NCBI RefSeq assembly: GCF_000499285.1
Contig: NZ_AWUN01000002.1
Location: 372,001-436,000, forward strand
Length of the DNA stretch: 64,000 nucleotides
Direction: 5' to 3'
Origin: Bifidobacterium sp. 7101
GTDB lineage: Bacteria > Actinomycetota > Actinomycetes > Actinomycetales > Bifidobacteriaceae
The first letter of the stretch is position 1, and each line of letters opens with the position of its first letter. The notes under the pieces were generated by a model that saw only the letters and a program-made list of their open reading frames with translations, searched no databases and had not been told where the DNA came from. Position numbers and translations under genes: made by a program. This document shows, piece after piece, positions 33,576 through 42,742 of this stretch.

Positions 33576-35645
33576 ATGCAGCATTCAACATTTACTACCG
33601 ACGGCCAAGCCCTGAAGTGGACAGGCAACGGTGAATACCTTCGCATCGAGCCCTGGGGATCAGATTCCATACGCGTCCGATCCTCGCTCATGCACGAACC
33701 CGAAGATCCGGACTGGGCGCTTTTACACGATCACCACGAGCCTGCCGATGCAGTGCACATAAGCATCGATGACCAGCAGGGACAGGCCACCATAATCAAC
33801 GGGTCTCTCATTGTCAAGGCGCAGGCCTCGGGCGGCATTGACACAGGTAACGGCTATACCGACAAGTGCCTGCTCAGCTTTTGGCGCACCGACGGTACGC
33901 CGCTCTTCAGCGAGATGAACGATGGCGGCTCCCTGAATTTAAGAGCGCGTTCTTTCGCTCCCATCGTGGGAGGCGACCACCAGGTCAAGGTGACATTCGT
34001 GCCTCCGGAAAACGAACGTCTGTATGGCATGGGTGAATATCAACAGAACATCATGAATCTGAAAGGCTGCACGCTCGAACTGGCCCATAGGAACTCGCAA
34101 ATCTCCATACCCTTCGTCGTCTCCAGCTGCGGATACGGATTCCTATGGAACAATCCGGCTGTTGGATCCGTCAGTTTCGGGAAGAATAAGACCCAATGGT
34201 CGGCGGACAGCACTCGGCAGATTGATTATTGGATTACAGCCGGTGCCGATTATCGCTCAATTATGGCCCACTACGCAGATGCTACCGGTCATGCCCCTCA
34301 AATGCCTGAATGGGGTCTTGGATTTTGGCAGAGTAAGCTTCGCTATTGGAACCAGGATCAACTGCTGGAGGTTGCCAGAGAGTTCAAAAAGCGCAACATC
34401 CCTCTGGACCTCATTGTCATCGACTTCTTCCATTGGCCTCACATGGGTGATTTCAGATTCGAAGACGAATTCTGGCCAGATCCCGTCAGCATGAGCAACG
34501 AATTGCACAAGATGGGAATCCGACTCATGGTGTCAGTCTGGCCGCAGATAGCACTGACTTCTGAAAACTATCCAGAGATGAAAGCCAAGAATCTGCTGGT
34601 ACGAGCAGACCACGGCGAAGACATCGGCATGATGTTCGAGGAACCCAGCCAATTCTTTGATGCCACCAACCCTCGAGCCCGCCAATATGTATGGGAGAAA
34701 TGCCGTGAGCACTACGCCGATGTCGGCGTCGATGCCTTCTGGCTGGATGAGGCCGAACCAGAGTATGGCACTTACGATTTCGGCAATTACCGCTATTGGG
34801 CTGGTCCTGCTCAGCAAACAGCCAATCTGTATCCGCGGGAATACAACAAGGGATTCTACGAGGGACAGCTGGCATACGGACGCCAGGGGCAAATCGTCAA
34901 CCTCACCAGATGCGCATGGGCCGGATCCCAACAATACGGGGCTCTTGTATGGTCGGGCGATGTGGCATCCACCTTCGAGGCGTTCAGAGCACAAATCACC
35001 TGTGCTATCCATATGGGAATGGCCGGCATTCCTTGGTTCACCACCGACCTTGGCGGCTTCCACGGTGGCGATATCGACGATCCCACATTCCGTGAACTGC
35101 TGTTGCGGTGGGCGCAATTCTCCTGCTTCTCGCCCGTCATGCGCAACCATGGTGCGCGTAGCCAGCATCACCCCGACGGAAGCACCGAGACCGCTGTCAC
35201 TACAGCGCGAGGCGAACGGCGGTTACCGTCCGGGGCGAGCAATGAACCGTGGAGCTATGGAAAGTCCGTCGAAGACATCTATATCAAGTTCATCAAGATC
35301 CGAGAGCATCTTCGCCCTTATCTGCGTGAGCTATTCGCTCAAGCGCATGAGGATGGGCAGCCGCTCATCAGGGGGCTGTTCTACGAATTCCCCCATGACG
35401 ACGCTGCCTCCGACATCGCCGACGAGTATATGCTCGGACCTGATTTGCTGGTAGCTCCAGTGACAGAGGAAGGAGCCAGATCTCGACAGGTCTACCTGCC
35501 TGGGGACGCGACTACGCAGTGGCAGGATCTTCGCGACGGGGAGATGCACGACGGGGGTAAGACGATCACCGCAAAAGCCCCGCTGGATACCCTGCCGGTA
35601 TTCGCCAGGGACGGCAGAAACCACGAGCTGCTGGGCATACTCTGA
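33576..35645 (+). CDS. GH31 alpha-xylosidase/alpha-glucosidase
   Basis: This 689-residue cytoplasmic enzyme of glycoside hydrolase family 31 should cleave alpha-linked xylose or glucose from short glycosides. An N-terminal beta domain precedes the catalytic barrel, which includes LPxW-like MPEWGLGFWQSK at 243-254. The nucleophile is D391 in FWLDEAEPEYG, and the acid/base is D462 in LVWSGDVAST. The DE.EPE form after the nucleophile resembles bacterial alpha-xylosidases more than the larger GH31 at 47088-49703. There is no signal peptide. AAAGGG lies upstream of the start. No transporter or regulator is adjacent, and it ends at a strong terminator. Confidence 0.88.
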   Translation: MQHSTFTTDGQALKWTGNGEYLRIEPWGSDSIRVRSSLMHEPEDPDWALLHDHHEPADAVHISIDDQQGQATIINGSLIVKAQASGGIDTGNGYTDKCLLSFWRTDGTPLFSEMNDGGSLNLRARSFAPIVGGDHQVKVTFVPPENERLYGMGEYQQNIMNLKGCTLELAHRNSQISIPFVVSSCGYGFLWNNPAVGSVSFGKNKTQWSADSTRQIDYWITAGADYRSIMAHYADATGHAPQMPEWGLGFWQSKLRYWNQDQLLEVAREFKKRNIPLDLIVIDFFHWPHMGDFRFEDEFWPDPVSMSNELHKMGIRLMVSVWPQIALTSENYPEMKAKNLLVRADHGEDIGMMFEEPSQFFDATNPRARQYVWEKCREHYADVGVDAFWLDEAEPEYGTYDFGNYRYWAGPAQQTANLYPREYNKGFYEGQLAYGRQGQIVNLTRCAWAGSQQYGALVWSGDVASTFEAFRAQITCAIHMGMAGIPWFTTDLGGFHGGDIDDPTFRELLLRWAQFSCFSPVMRNHGARSQHHPDGSTETAVTTARGERRLPSGASNEPWSYGKSVEDIYIKFIKIREHLRPYLRELFAQAHEDGQPLIRGLFYEFPHDDAASDIADEYMLGPDLLVAPVTEEGARSRQVYLPGDATTQWQDLRDGEMHDGGKTITAKAPLDTLPVFARDGRNHELLGIL

Positions 35646-35662
35646 TATATCCGTCATTCGCA

Positions 35663-35691
35663 TCGGGTCAGGACCGCTCGTCCTGACCCGA
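35663..35691 (+). terminator. Terminator of the GH31 gene
   Basis: A perfect 12-bp GC-rich stem (TCGGGTCAGGAC/GTCCTGACCCGA) with a five-base loop lies 17 bases after the stop and is followed by CTTCTT. The T tract is short. Confidence 0.75.
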
Positions 35692-35886
35692 CTTCTTAGT
35701 CAATCAAGACATGACCCATCCCATTCCCAGTTTCGTTGAACCTCCAAGCAGAGCGATGTAGGCTTCTGAAAATTCAAACTACGAAGTTGGTTGCTCTTTT
35801 TATCTCACTCCATCTTCGAGTGCACCACAGCCTAGAGTAGATGTAAGGAAGCATCGCAACATAAGGGCACCAAAGGAGCGGCCAGC

Positions 35887-36282
35887 ATGAGACCAATGTC
35901 GGACTATGCCAAGGACCTGCAGCACTCGGGCATGGTCGCCCGCGATCTGGACGAGACCATCGACTTCTACACCGACAAACTCGGGTTCGAGCTGGTCGGC
36001 ATCTACCCCAACGGAGAGAATCGCTGCGCCTTTCTGCGTCTGGGACATCTGACCATCGAAACCTGGGAGGGCGAGCCTGCGCCCATGCGCACCGGGGCCA
36101 TCAACCACTGGGCATTGGACGCGCCGGACATCGATGCTGCTTACGAGCATGCCCTGGAGATGGGGTTGAACATCAGAGAGGACTCCATCCAGTCCATTCC
36201 CACCTTCTGGCAGCACGGAATCCGCTACTTCAACGTCATTGGTCCCAACCAGGAGACCATCGAGTTCTGCCAGATTCTCTGA
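35887..36282 (+). CDS. VOC-superfamily (glyoxalase-like) protein
   Basis: This 131-residue single-domain protein has the vicinal-oxygen-chelate fold pattern: HSGMVARDLDETIDFYTDKL at the start, a second half with NHWALDAPDIDAAYEHALEMG, and the end ETIEFCQIL. Likely metal ligands are H13, E57 and E127, as in glyoxalase I-like proteins. The family includes lactoylglutathione lyases, dioxygenases and resistance proteins, so the reaction is not assigned. AAAGGAG lies eight bases before the ATG. The gene stands alone between the GH31 terminator and the dehydrogenase pair. Confidence 0.8.
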   Translation: MRPMSDYAKDLQHSGMVARDLDETIDFYTDKLGFELVGIYPNGENRCAFLRLGHLTIETWEGEPAPMRTGAINHWALDAPDIDAAYEHALEMGLNIREDSIQSIPTFWQHGIRYFNVIGPNQETIEFCQIL

Positions 36283-36329
36283 ATGCCATCCGCCAGGCTG
36301 CGAGAAGACAGGACGAGACGTGCGAATTG

Positions 36330-36353
36330 CGTATGCAGCGACTGCATAATACG
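36330..36353. terminator. Hairpin after the VOC gene
   Basis: Arms TATGCAG and CTGCATA enclose a three-base loop (CGA), and outer bases CG and CG can extend the pairing past a bulge. It lies 48 bases after the VOC stop. Without a T tract its role as terminator is tentative. Confidence 0.35.
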
Positions 36354-36561
36354 TTGCTCGGGCAAAGCCGCTCCATACGCGCCAATCCCATGTGAGTAAT
36401 GAGACATATTTATCTGCAACCGTCAAGGAACTGAATTCACTCGAATTGTCTTGGAAAATCGCCGTTTTTGACACAAAACCCCTCTCTATTCGACCCGTGT
36501 CTCTCCACTAAAATGAGCATTGCGTCCAATGCGGGGCGCCCGAAAATGAAAGAAGTTTCTC

Positions 36562-37455
36562 ATGACGAACATTGAGAATGTCACGGTGGCCGGCGGCGGG
36601 GTGCTGGGCAGCCAGATCGCCTTCCAATCAGCATTCAAGGGCAAGAAAGTCACTGTCTACGACATCAACGATGAGGCCATTGCAGCGGCGGAGCAGCGGA
36701 TCAAGAACCGTCGCGACCTCTACAAGCGGGACATCAACGCCACCGACGAGCAGTTCGATGCTGGTCTGAATAACCTGAGCTACAGCGCAGACCTGGCTGA
36801 AGCCGTCAAGAACGCCGATCTGGTCATCGAAGCCGTCCCCGAGAAGCCCTCCATCAAACACAACTTCTACCAGAGCCTGGCCAAGGTAGCTCCCGAGAAG
36901 ACCATCTTCGCCAGCAACTCCTCCACATACGTGCCCAGCGCCTATGCTGCAGACACCGGTCGTCCGGCCAAGTTCCTCTGCCTCCACTTCGCCAATCACG
37001 TATGGCGCATGAATACCGCCGAGGTTATGGGTTCCGACCAGACCGACCCCGACATCTTCAACGAGATTGTGGACTATGCCAAGGAAATCGGCATGGTCCC
37101 CATCCCTCTCCATAAAGAGCAGCCCGGATACATCCTGAACAGCCTGCTGGTTCCCTTCCTGGAGGATGCCGGCTACCTCTGGGGCAACGATATAGCAGAC
37201 CCTGAAACCATCGACAAGACTTGGATGATCGGCACTGGCTCGCCAGTTGGCCCCTTCGGCGCCTATGACGCGGTCGGCCTGCGGACCATCTACAACATCA
37301 TCGAGGAGCAGAAAGGCGACGACCCCGGCTTCAAGCCCTTCCTGGAGAAGGTCCGGAAGATGCTCGACGAGGGGAAGACCGGCAGTGATGCAGGCCACGG
37401 ATTCTACGACTATCCGAACCCGCGTTACAAGGATAAGGACTTCCTCAAGGCCTGA
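36562..37455 (+). CDS. 3-hydroxyacyl-CoA dehydrogenase-like NAD-dependent oxidoreductase, copy 1
   Basis: This 297-residue cytoplasmic dehydrogenase oxidises a 3-hydroxyacyl-CoA or a related hydroxy acid with NAD. The Rossmann motif is VTVAGGGVLGSQIA (7-20), and the acidic residue for NAD is D34 in VYDIN. The motifs DLVIEAVPE and ASNSSTYVPS follow. The catalytic histidine is likely H142 in CLHFANHVW, paired with E154. The C-terminal helical domain ends with GHGFYDYPNP. Bifidobacteria lack a fatty-acid beta-oxidation pathway, so the substrate may not be an acyl-CoA; gulonate-type dehydrogenases share this fold. It is followed 100 bases later by a close paralogue. Confidence 0.85.
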   Translation: MTNIENVTVAGGGVLGSQIAFQSAFKGKKVTVYDINDEAIAAAEQRIKNRRDLYKRDINATDEQFDAGLNNLSYSADLAEAVKNADLVIEAVPEKPSIKHNFYQSLAKVAPEKTIFASNSSTYVPSAYAADTGRPAKFLCLHFANHVWRMNTAEVMGSDQTDPDIFNEIVDYAKEIGMVPIPLHKEQPGYILNSLLVPFLEDAGYLWGNDIADPETIDKTWMIGTGSPVGPFGAYDAVGLRTIYNIIEEQKGDDPGFKPFLEKVRKMLDEGKTGSDAGHGFYDYPNPRYKDKDFLKA

Positions 37456-37555
37456 TCGTCTGTCTACCACATCTGTGGGCCAGGCCCGTCCAAGACCTGG
37501 CTCTACTATGGAAGAGCGTATCCAAGGATGGATACCACGAATGAAAGAGGTTTCT

Positions 37556-38449
37556 ATGACGAACATTCATAATGTCACGGTTGCCGGCGGTGGGGTGCTT
37601 GGTAGCCAGATCGCCTATCAGTCAGCCTTCAAAGGCAAGAAAGTAACGATCTACGACATCAACGACCAAGCTGTTGCGGCTGCAGAGGAGCGCGTCAAGA
37701 ACCTGCGCGATTCCTACAAGCACGACATCAACGCAACTGATGAGCAGTTCGATGCCGGACTGAACAACATGTCCTTTACCGCCGACATGGCCGAGGCTGT
37801 CAAGAACGCTGACCTGGTCATCGAAGCCGTTCCCGAGAAGCCCTCCATCAAACATGACTTCTACCAGAGCCTGGCCAAGCTGGCGCCCGAGGACACCATC
37901 TTCACCAGCAACTCCTCCACCTACGTGCCCAGCACCTTCGCACCCGACACGGGCAGGCCGGACAAGTTCCTGAACATGCACTTCGCCAACCAGGTCTGGC
38001 TGAACAATACCGCAGAGATCATGGGCTCCGAGCAGACCGACCCCAAGGTCTTCAACGAGATCGTGGACTATGCCAAGGAAATCGGCATGGTTCCCATCGT
38101 CCTGAAGAAGGAGCAGCCAGGATACGTCCTGAACACCCTTCTCATCCCCCTGCTCAACGCCGCTGCCCACCTCTGGGGCCACGACATTGCAGACCCGGAG
38201 ACCGTGGATAAGACCTGGATGATCGGCACTGGCGCCCCCATGGGACCCTTCGCTATCTTTGACGTTGTGGGGCTGCGGACCGCCTTCAACATCACCAAGG
38301 AGCAGCAGGGCGACAACCCTGACTTCAAGCCCTTCATGGATAAGATCCAGAAGATGATGGACGAGGGCAAGACCGGCAAGGACTCCGGACAAGGCTTCTA
38401 CACCTATCCGAACCCCGCCTTTGCTGATCCTAACTTCCTGAAGGCCTGA
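37556..38449 (+). CDS. 3-hydroxyacyl-CoA dehydrogenase-like NAD-dependent oxidoreductase, copy 2
   Basis: This protein has the same 297-residue length as copy 1 and matches it along its whole length, from TNIHNVTVAGGGVLGSQIA to the end NFLKA, including the catalytic region MHFANQVWLNNTAE and the tail GQGFYTYPNP. The leader is also duplicated: AATGAAAGA(A/G)GTTTCT precedes both starts. The start at 37556 is fixed by that leader; a longer frame opens inside copy 1. Differences cluster around the active-site loop (HVWRMN versus QVWLNN) and in the C-terminal half, which may mean different substrates. A strong terminator follows. Confidence 0.87.
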   Translation: MTNIHNVTVAGGGVLGSQIAYQSAFKGKKVTIYDINDQAVAAAEERVKNLRDSYKHDINATDEQFDAGLNNMSFTADMAEAVKNADLVIEAVPEKPSIKHDFYQSLAKLAPEDTIFTSNSSTYVPSTFAPDTGRPDKFLNMHFANQVWLNNTAEIMGSEQTDPKVFNEIVDYAKEIGMVPIVLKKEQPGYVLNTLLIPLLNAAAHLWGHDIADPETVDKTWMIGTGAPMGPFAIFDVVGLRTAFNITKEQQGDNPDFKPFMDKIQKMMDEGKTGKDSGQGFYTYPNPAFADPNFLKA

Positions 38450-38535
38450 CAAGGTACGGCAGGAATACAGCTATCTAGACGGTCGGCCAGAGAAAAGGCG
38501 ATTGGTCACTGAACTGTAGTCCGACGAAAATTGAA

Positions 38536-38575
38536 TGACCCCAGCGAACTCCTTTCACGGAATCCGCTGGGGTCA
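38536..38575. terminator. Shared terminator between the dehydrogenase pair and GH1
   Basis: A perfect 11-bp stem (TGACCCCAGCG/CGCTGGGGTCA) with an 18-base loop lies between convergent genes. Short AT-rich flanks are present on both sides, so it could work in both directions. Confidence 0.7.
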
Positions 38576-38630
38576 CTTATTAGAAATCTCCGGACCGCCA
38601 TACAACATGTCGCACGGTCAGATCCTGGTT

Positions 38631-39875
38631 TCAGATGACAGTGTTGGTCACGATGTCGCGGTAAACCCCGGCACTCTTCTTGGGAGTGCGATCGAAGGTA
38701 CCATGCTCACGGTCCACTGAGCAAAGGCCAAAGTGGACGTCAAAGGCACTGATCCACTCATAGTTGTCCAGAAGTGACCAGTGGAAGTAGCCGAGGACCG
38801 GAACACCCTCACGGACGAGTTCAACCAGGGGCGGTATGGACGCTTTGAGGAAGCGGCACCGCAGCTCATCATCCTGCGTGGAGACACCATGCTCAGTGAC
38901 AACAACAGGCAAGCCCGTCAGATGATGGATGTAATTGACGGCATTGACCAGCGACTCCGGGTGGAGGGCAGTACCGGTCTCGTTAACCTCCTCGCCCGGC
39001 TGAGCCGGGATAGGGCCATCGTCGCCGAATATCTCACGCTCATAGTTCTGGACGCCGACGAAATCATCTCCCTGGACGGCCTCGACCCAGGGACCATAGC
39101 AGGACCGACGCTTGGCCAAGGCCAACTTCTTACCCTCCTCAGTCCTATAGCTTTCGTCAATTACAGCCAGGGAGAGGCCCACTGGCAATTCGGGACGGAC
39201 CGAGCGTACAGCCTGCACGGCAGCACGATGGGCGCGTATGAAGCCGAACTCCAACTGGGTCACCTCTTCAGGAATGACCACATTGCCTGAACGGTACCGT
39301 TTCACACCGGCCTTCTTAGTGGCCGCGTTAATGCATGCGCGCTGAAGATCCACCGCCTCCTTGGGCAAGCTCCCGTTGTCCAGGATCCTGGGCAAATCAG
39401 GCTCATTGAATGTGACGGCCAAGGCCACCCGGTCTCCAATCCGATCCAGGACACGAACGCACTCATCAGCGAACATGTCAGGAGCGTCATGATTGAGCCA
39501 TCCTCCCTTGGCCGCGAACCAGCTAGGAATCGTGAAGTGGCAGAGGGTGATTGCGGGAGCAATCCCACGCTCCAGGCACCCGTCCACCATACGATCATAA
39601 TGATCCAGGGCATCCTGGTCGACATTGCCCTCCTCGGGCTCAATCCGCGCCCACTCGACTGAGAAGCGGTAGGAGTTGAGTCCCATCCCCTTAATCAGAT
39701 CCAGGTCGTCGGCCCATCGTTCCCAACTCTTGCAGGCCTCCCCAGCTGGCTCCTTGAATACCGAGGGAGAAACGCTCTCCAGGAAGGTGGTATCGGCAGC
39801 GGTGTCACCTCCGTCCACCTGATGGCCGGCCGTAGAGGCCCCCCACAGAAAATGATCAGGCAGGATTGCTGTCAT
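38631..39875 (-). CDS. GH1 beta-glucosidase
   Basis: This 414-residue GH1 hydrolase, shorter than the usual 440-470, should remove beta-linked glucose (or another beta-glycosyl group) inside the cell. The barrel start FLWGASTAGHQVDG is canonical. The acid/base is E158 in TFNEP. The nucleophile region reads VVVTEHG, with E328 present but histidine in place of the nearly invariant asparagine of TENG. LCHFTIPSWF also differs from the usual LHHFDLP. AAAAGGAG precedes the ATG. The gene follows the GH78 rhamnosidase by five bases, so the pair may act in sequence on rhamnosyl-glucosides such as flavonoid rutinosides. Confidence 0.88.
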   Translation of the reverse strand: MTAILPDHFLWGASTAGHQVDGGDTAADTTFLESVSPSVFKEPAGEACKSWERWADDLDLIKGMGLNSYRFSVEWARIEPEEGNVDQDALDHYDRMVDGCLERGIAPAITLCHFTIPSWFAAKGGWLNHDAPDMFADECVRVLDRIGDRVALAVTFNEPDLPRILDNGSLPKEAVDLQRACINAATKKAGVKRYRSGNVVIPEEVTQLEFGFIRAHRAAVQAVRSVRPELPVGLSLAVIDESYRTEEGKKLALAKRRSCYGPWVEAVQGDDFVGVQNYEREIFGDDGPIPAQPGEEVNETGTALHPESLVNAVNYIHHLTGLPVVVTEHGVSTQDDELRCRFLKASIPPLVELVREGVPVLGYFHWSLLDNYEWISAFDVHFGLCSVDREHGTFDRTPKKSAGVYRDIVTNTVI

Positions 39876-39880
39876 GGTAA

Positions 39881-42727
39881 TTACTCCTTTTTGTTTGTGT
39901 GCAAATCTTGTTTTTCCAAATCAGCCAGAAAGTCCCTGCAGACTTGGTTTATCTCGTCTGCTCCTGGAACGTACCCCTGCTGGGAGGCGACGTCGGGCAA
40001 CCAGTCAAGGTCCGCATCCAGCCAAGGTTTAGCAGCTTTGGTAAAGGCCACATCCGCCTGATCACCTGTATAAACCGGCGATCCGGATACCGTCAGAGCT
40101 TTGGTCAACTGGTCCATGGATGCGGTCGAATCAATCAAGTCGCGGATGGTTCGTATCGGACCCGATGGCTCGCAGACCTGGTCCAATGGAATGTCCCAGG
40201 CATACCGACCATGCCGGTAAGTTTGCTTCCTCACTCCAGGCAGGGCTACACAGGCCTGGATGCCAACAGGAACCTCCAGCTCCAGATGGAATGTTCGGCC
40301 CCGAATCGCCCAATTCAATCGAATAAGCCCGTAGGGTGTCTCCTGACTGATATCGACATGATCGATAGCGAGGTCGACGACTGGAGATACGCAGACCCTC
40401 CTCCAACCCGGTTCTTGCATCTGCAGACCGGCCAGGCCCTCCAACATCCAGTCGACGATGGCACCCAGAGCGTAATGGTTGAACGAAGTCATCCCCCCAG
40501 GGTTGATTGAACCGTCAGGCAGCATGGAATCCCACCGCTCCCAAATGGTGGTGGCTCCCATAGCGACCGGATAGAGCCAGCTGGGGCATCGGTCCTGCAG
40601 AAGGAGACGCACAGCCAGATGTGGATGCCCACTCTTAACCAGGGCCGGACATACCAGGGGCGTGCCGAGGAAGCCGGTGGAGATACGGAAACCGCTCACC
40701 CGAACGATGTCAGCCAGACGATCACCTGCACCCTGACGCTGATCTGGAGTCTCCAGGAGGTCCCAAACCAGGGCCATGGCGTAGACCGAGGCGCAGTCAG
40801 AGATAATTGCACCGTTGGCAGTCACGTATTCTTCGCAGAAGGCACGAGCCACCTCGTCGGCCAACCGACTGTAGTGATCAGCTCGGTCCTCTTCTCCCAG
40901 GGCCTGGTGCGCCCGAGCCACCAGACGGGCCGAATGCGCAAAGTAGGCAGTGGCCACTACATCCGGGTCGGCTTTGGAACCCCCGGGATTGTCCGGCGGC
41001 GCATCCGGATCCAACCAGTCACCAAACTGGAAGCCCCCACGCCAGAGACGGGAGGCCCCACAATGGACTTCAACACCGTCTACGAACCGGTCCATCATAG
41101 GCAGGAAGCGAAACAATACCGCCTTGTTCCCTGTAGCCCGATAGATCGCCCAAGGGACAAGTACAGCCGCATCCCCCCAGCCACAAGTCAGTTTGGGTCC
41201 ATCCAAAACGTCTGGCACTACTACAGGGATACCCCCATCGGGAGCCTGGCTGTCAGCCATATCCTCCAACCAGGATGACAGAAATCCTCCTGCCTGGAAG
41301 AGTGCGAGCGCCGTCGGAGCGAACATAGCGATATCGCCAGTCCAGCCCAGACGCTCATCACGCTGGGGGCAATCAGTCGGAAGCGCAATGAAGTTGTCCA
41401 TAGTGGACCAGCGGGCGTTCTGGAAAAGCCGATCCAGCTCGGCTCGTGATGACTTGAAAGTTGCCAGAGGCTTCATCTCGGCTGAGACCAGGCAGGCTTC
41501 CAGATCCCGAGCTTGGAAATCCTCCACACCCTCCACCTCAACATAACGAAAACCATGCTGAGTGAAGAGGGGCTCCAGATCTTCCTCGCCTCCGGAGAGG
41601 ATGAAGCGATCAGTGGCCTTCGCATTGCGAAGAGGACGAGTGCCTAATTCGCCTTTTTCGAGAACTTCGGCATGACGGAGGACCACTTCCTGCCCAGGCT
41701 GCCCGTGCCTGATGTGCATGCGGACCCAGCCAGACACGTTCTGGCCGAAATCCACAATTTTCCCTCCGGACGGGGTTGTGATGATCTCCAGGCCAGGTAA
41801 GCGATCCAGAATCCGCGCGGGCGGCGCCTCCTGTGGTCTGATCCGTGCTGTCGGCATCGGCAAGGCCCGAACCGGGTAGGCCTGTCCCCCCTGATTGAGC
41901 AGTGGAATGCGCATATCCCGGGTTTGCCCGTCATAGAGGTCATTCGCCAGAATAGGCGAAGACCTCCATGTCCAATCCTGGTCAGTAGCAAGCCTGTGCT
42001 CCCCATCCTGGTCCCGCCAGAATAGATTGGCCAGGAGCCAAAGATTCTTCCCATAGACTTCGGTTCGGCAGGTCCAGGTGAGTTGACCGCGATACCACCC
42101 GTTGCCCAAGATGACTGCCAGCTCGTGTCGGCCCGGAGTAAGCACCTGTGTCAAATCGTAGGTCAGAGCATTCATCCGTTTTCTGTAATCAGTCCAACCG
42201 GGCGTCAACTCATCGGAACCAATACGGCATCCATCCAGGTAGGGTATGAAAATCCCTCCCGCTGTCAAATCCAGACGACCCAGATCACACCCCTGGCCCA
42301 CGGTAAAAGACCGCACCATGATAGGTGCTGGATCTTCCCGCCCAACACCCGGATCAGGCTCAATCGGTGAACCCGACCAGTCCTCATTTCTGAGCAGTCC
42401 GGTCTCCACCAGAGTCGGGTCGGACCAAGGGGACCAAATACCGTCTTCTCCTGCAACCCGAACCCGGGCACGGGCGCACTGACGCGACTTCAAAGGGGTA
42501 CCCGGCCAAGGCAGGCAAATCTGATCCGCTCCTTCAAAGTCGTGAATCCGAGGTGGCTGCCCGCCCTGGGCGATCTCAACCTGGGCTCGATGCTGCTCCC
42601 AGCCGCGAGGAGCCGAAAGAATCCTCCACGAAAGAGAGGGTCTCTGATCCTCATATCCTATGACCCGATCAGCCACAGGGTGCTGCCCGAAACCAACCTT
42701 GCCAACTGTCACTGCTGTCATGGTCAT
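39881..42727 (-). CDS. GH78 alpha-L-rhamnosidase
   Basis: This 948-residue hydrolase of family GH78 releases terminal L-rhamnose from plant glycosides. Domains follow the family order: an N-terminal fibronectin-like domain, a beta-sandwich with GNGWYRGQLTW, a concanavalin-like domain with VDFGQNVSGWVRMH (325-338), and the alpha/alpha barrel. The barrel holds PTDCPQRDERLGWTGD (450-465) and CGWGDAAVLVPW. No signal peptide is present, so whole glycosides must be imported, probably by the MFS permease encoded 15 bases upstream. The start ATG is preceded by GGAAGGGGAAGAG. The tail of about 60 residues after the barrel (SMDQLTKALTVSGSP onward) is an unusual addition. No rhamnose catabolic genes are nearby. 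Confidence 0.92.
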   Translation of the reverse strand: MTMTAVTVGKVGFGQHPVADRVIGYEDQRPSLSWRILSAPRGWEQHRAQVEIAQGGQPPRIHDFEGADQICLPWPGTPLKSRQCARARVRVAGEDGIWSPWSDPTLVETGLLRNEDWSGSPIEPDPGVGREDPAPIMVRSFTVGQGCDLGRLDLTAGGIFIPYLDGCRIGSDELTPGWTDYRKRMNALTYDLTQVLTPGRHELAVILGNGWYRGQLTWTCRTEVYGKNLWLLANLFWRDQDGEHRLATDQDWTWRSSPILANDLYDGQTRDMRIPLLNQGGQAYPVRALPMPTARIRPQEAPPARILDRLPGLEIITTPSGGKIVDFGQNVSGWVRMHIRHGQPGQEVVLRHAEVLEKGELGTRPLRNAKATDRFILSGGEEDLEPLFTQHGFRYVEVEGVEDFQARDLEACLVSAEMKPLATFKSSRAELDRLFQNARWSTMDNFIALPTDCPQRDERLGWTGDIAMFAPTALALFQAGGFLSSWLEDMADSQAPDGGIPVVVPDVLDGPKLTCGWGDAAVLVPWAIYRATGNKAVLFRFLPMMDRFVDGVEVHCGASRLWRGGFQFGDWLDPDAPPDNPGGSKADPDVVATAYFAHSARLVARAHQALGEEDRADHYSRLADEVARAFCEEYVTANGAIISDCASVYAMALVWDLLETPDQRQGAGDRLADIVRVSGFRISTGFLGTPLVCPALVKSGHPHLAVRLLLQDRCPSWLYPVAMGATTIWERWDSMLPDGSINPGGMTSFNHYALGAIVDWMLEGLAGLQMQEPGWRRVCVSPVVDLAIDHVDISQETPYGLIRLNWAIRGRTFHLELEVPVGIQACVALPGVRKQTYRHGRYAWDIPLDQVCEPSGPIRTIRDLIDSTASMDQLTKALTVSGSPVYTGDQADVAFTKAAKPWLDADLDWLPDVASQQGYVPGADEINQVCRDFLADLEKQDLHTNKKE

Positions 42728-42742
42728 GCACTCTTCCCCTTC

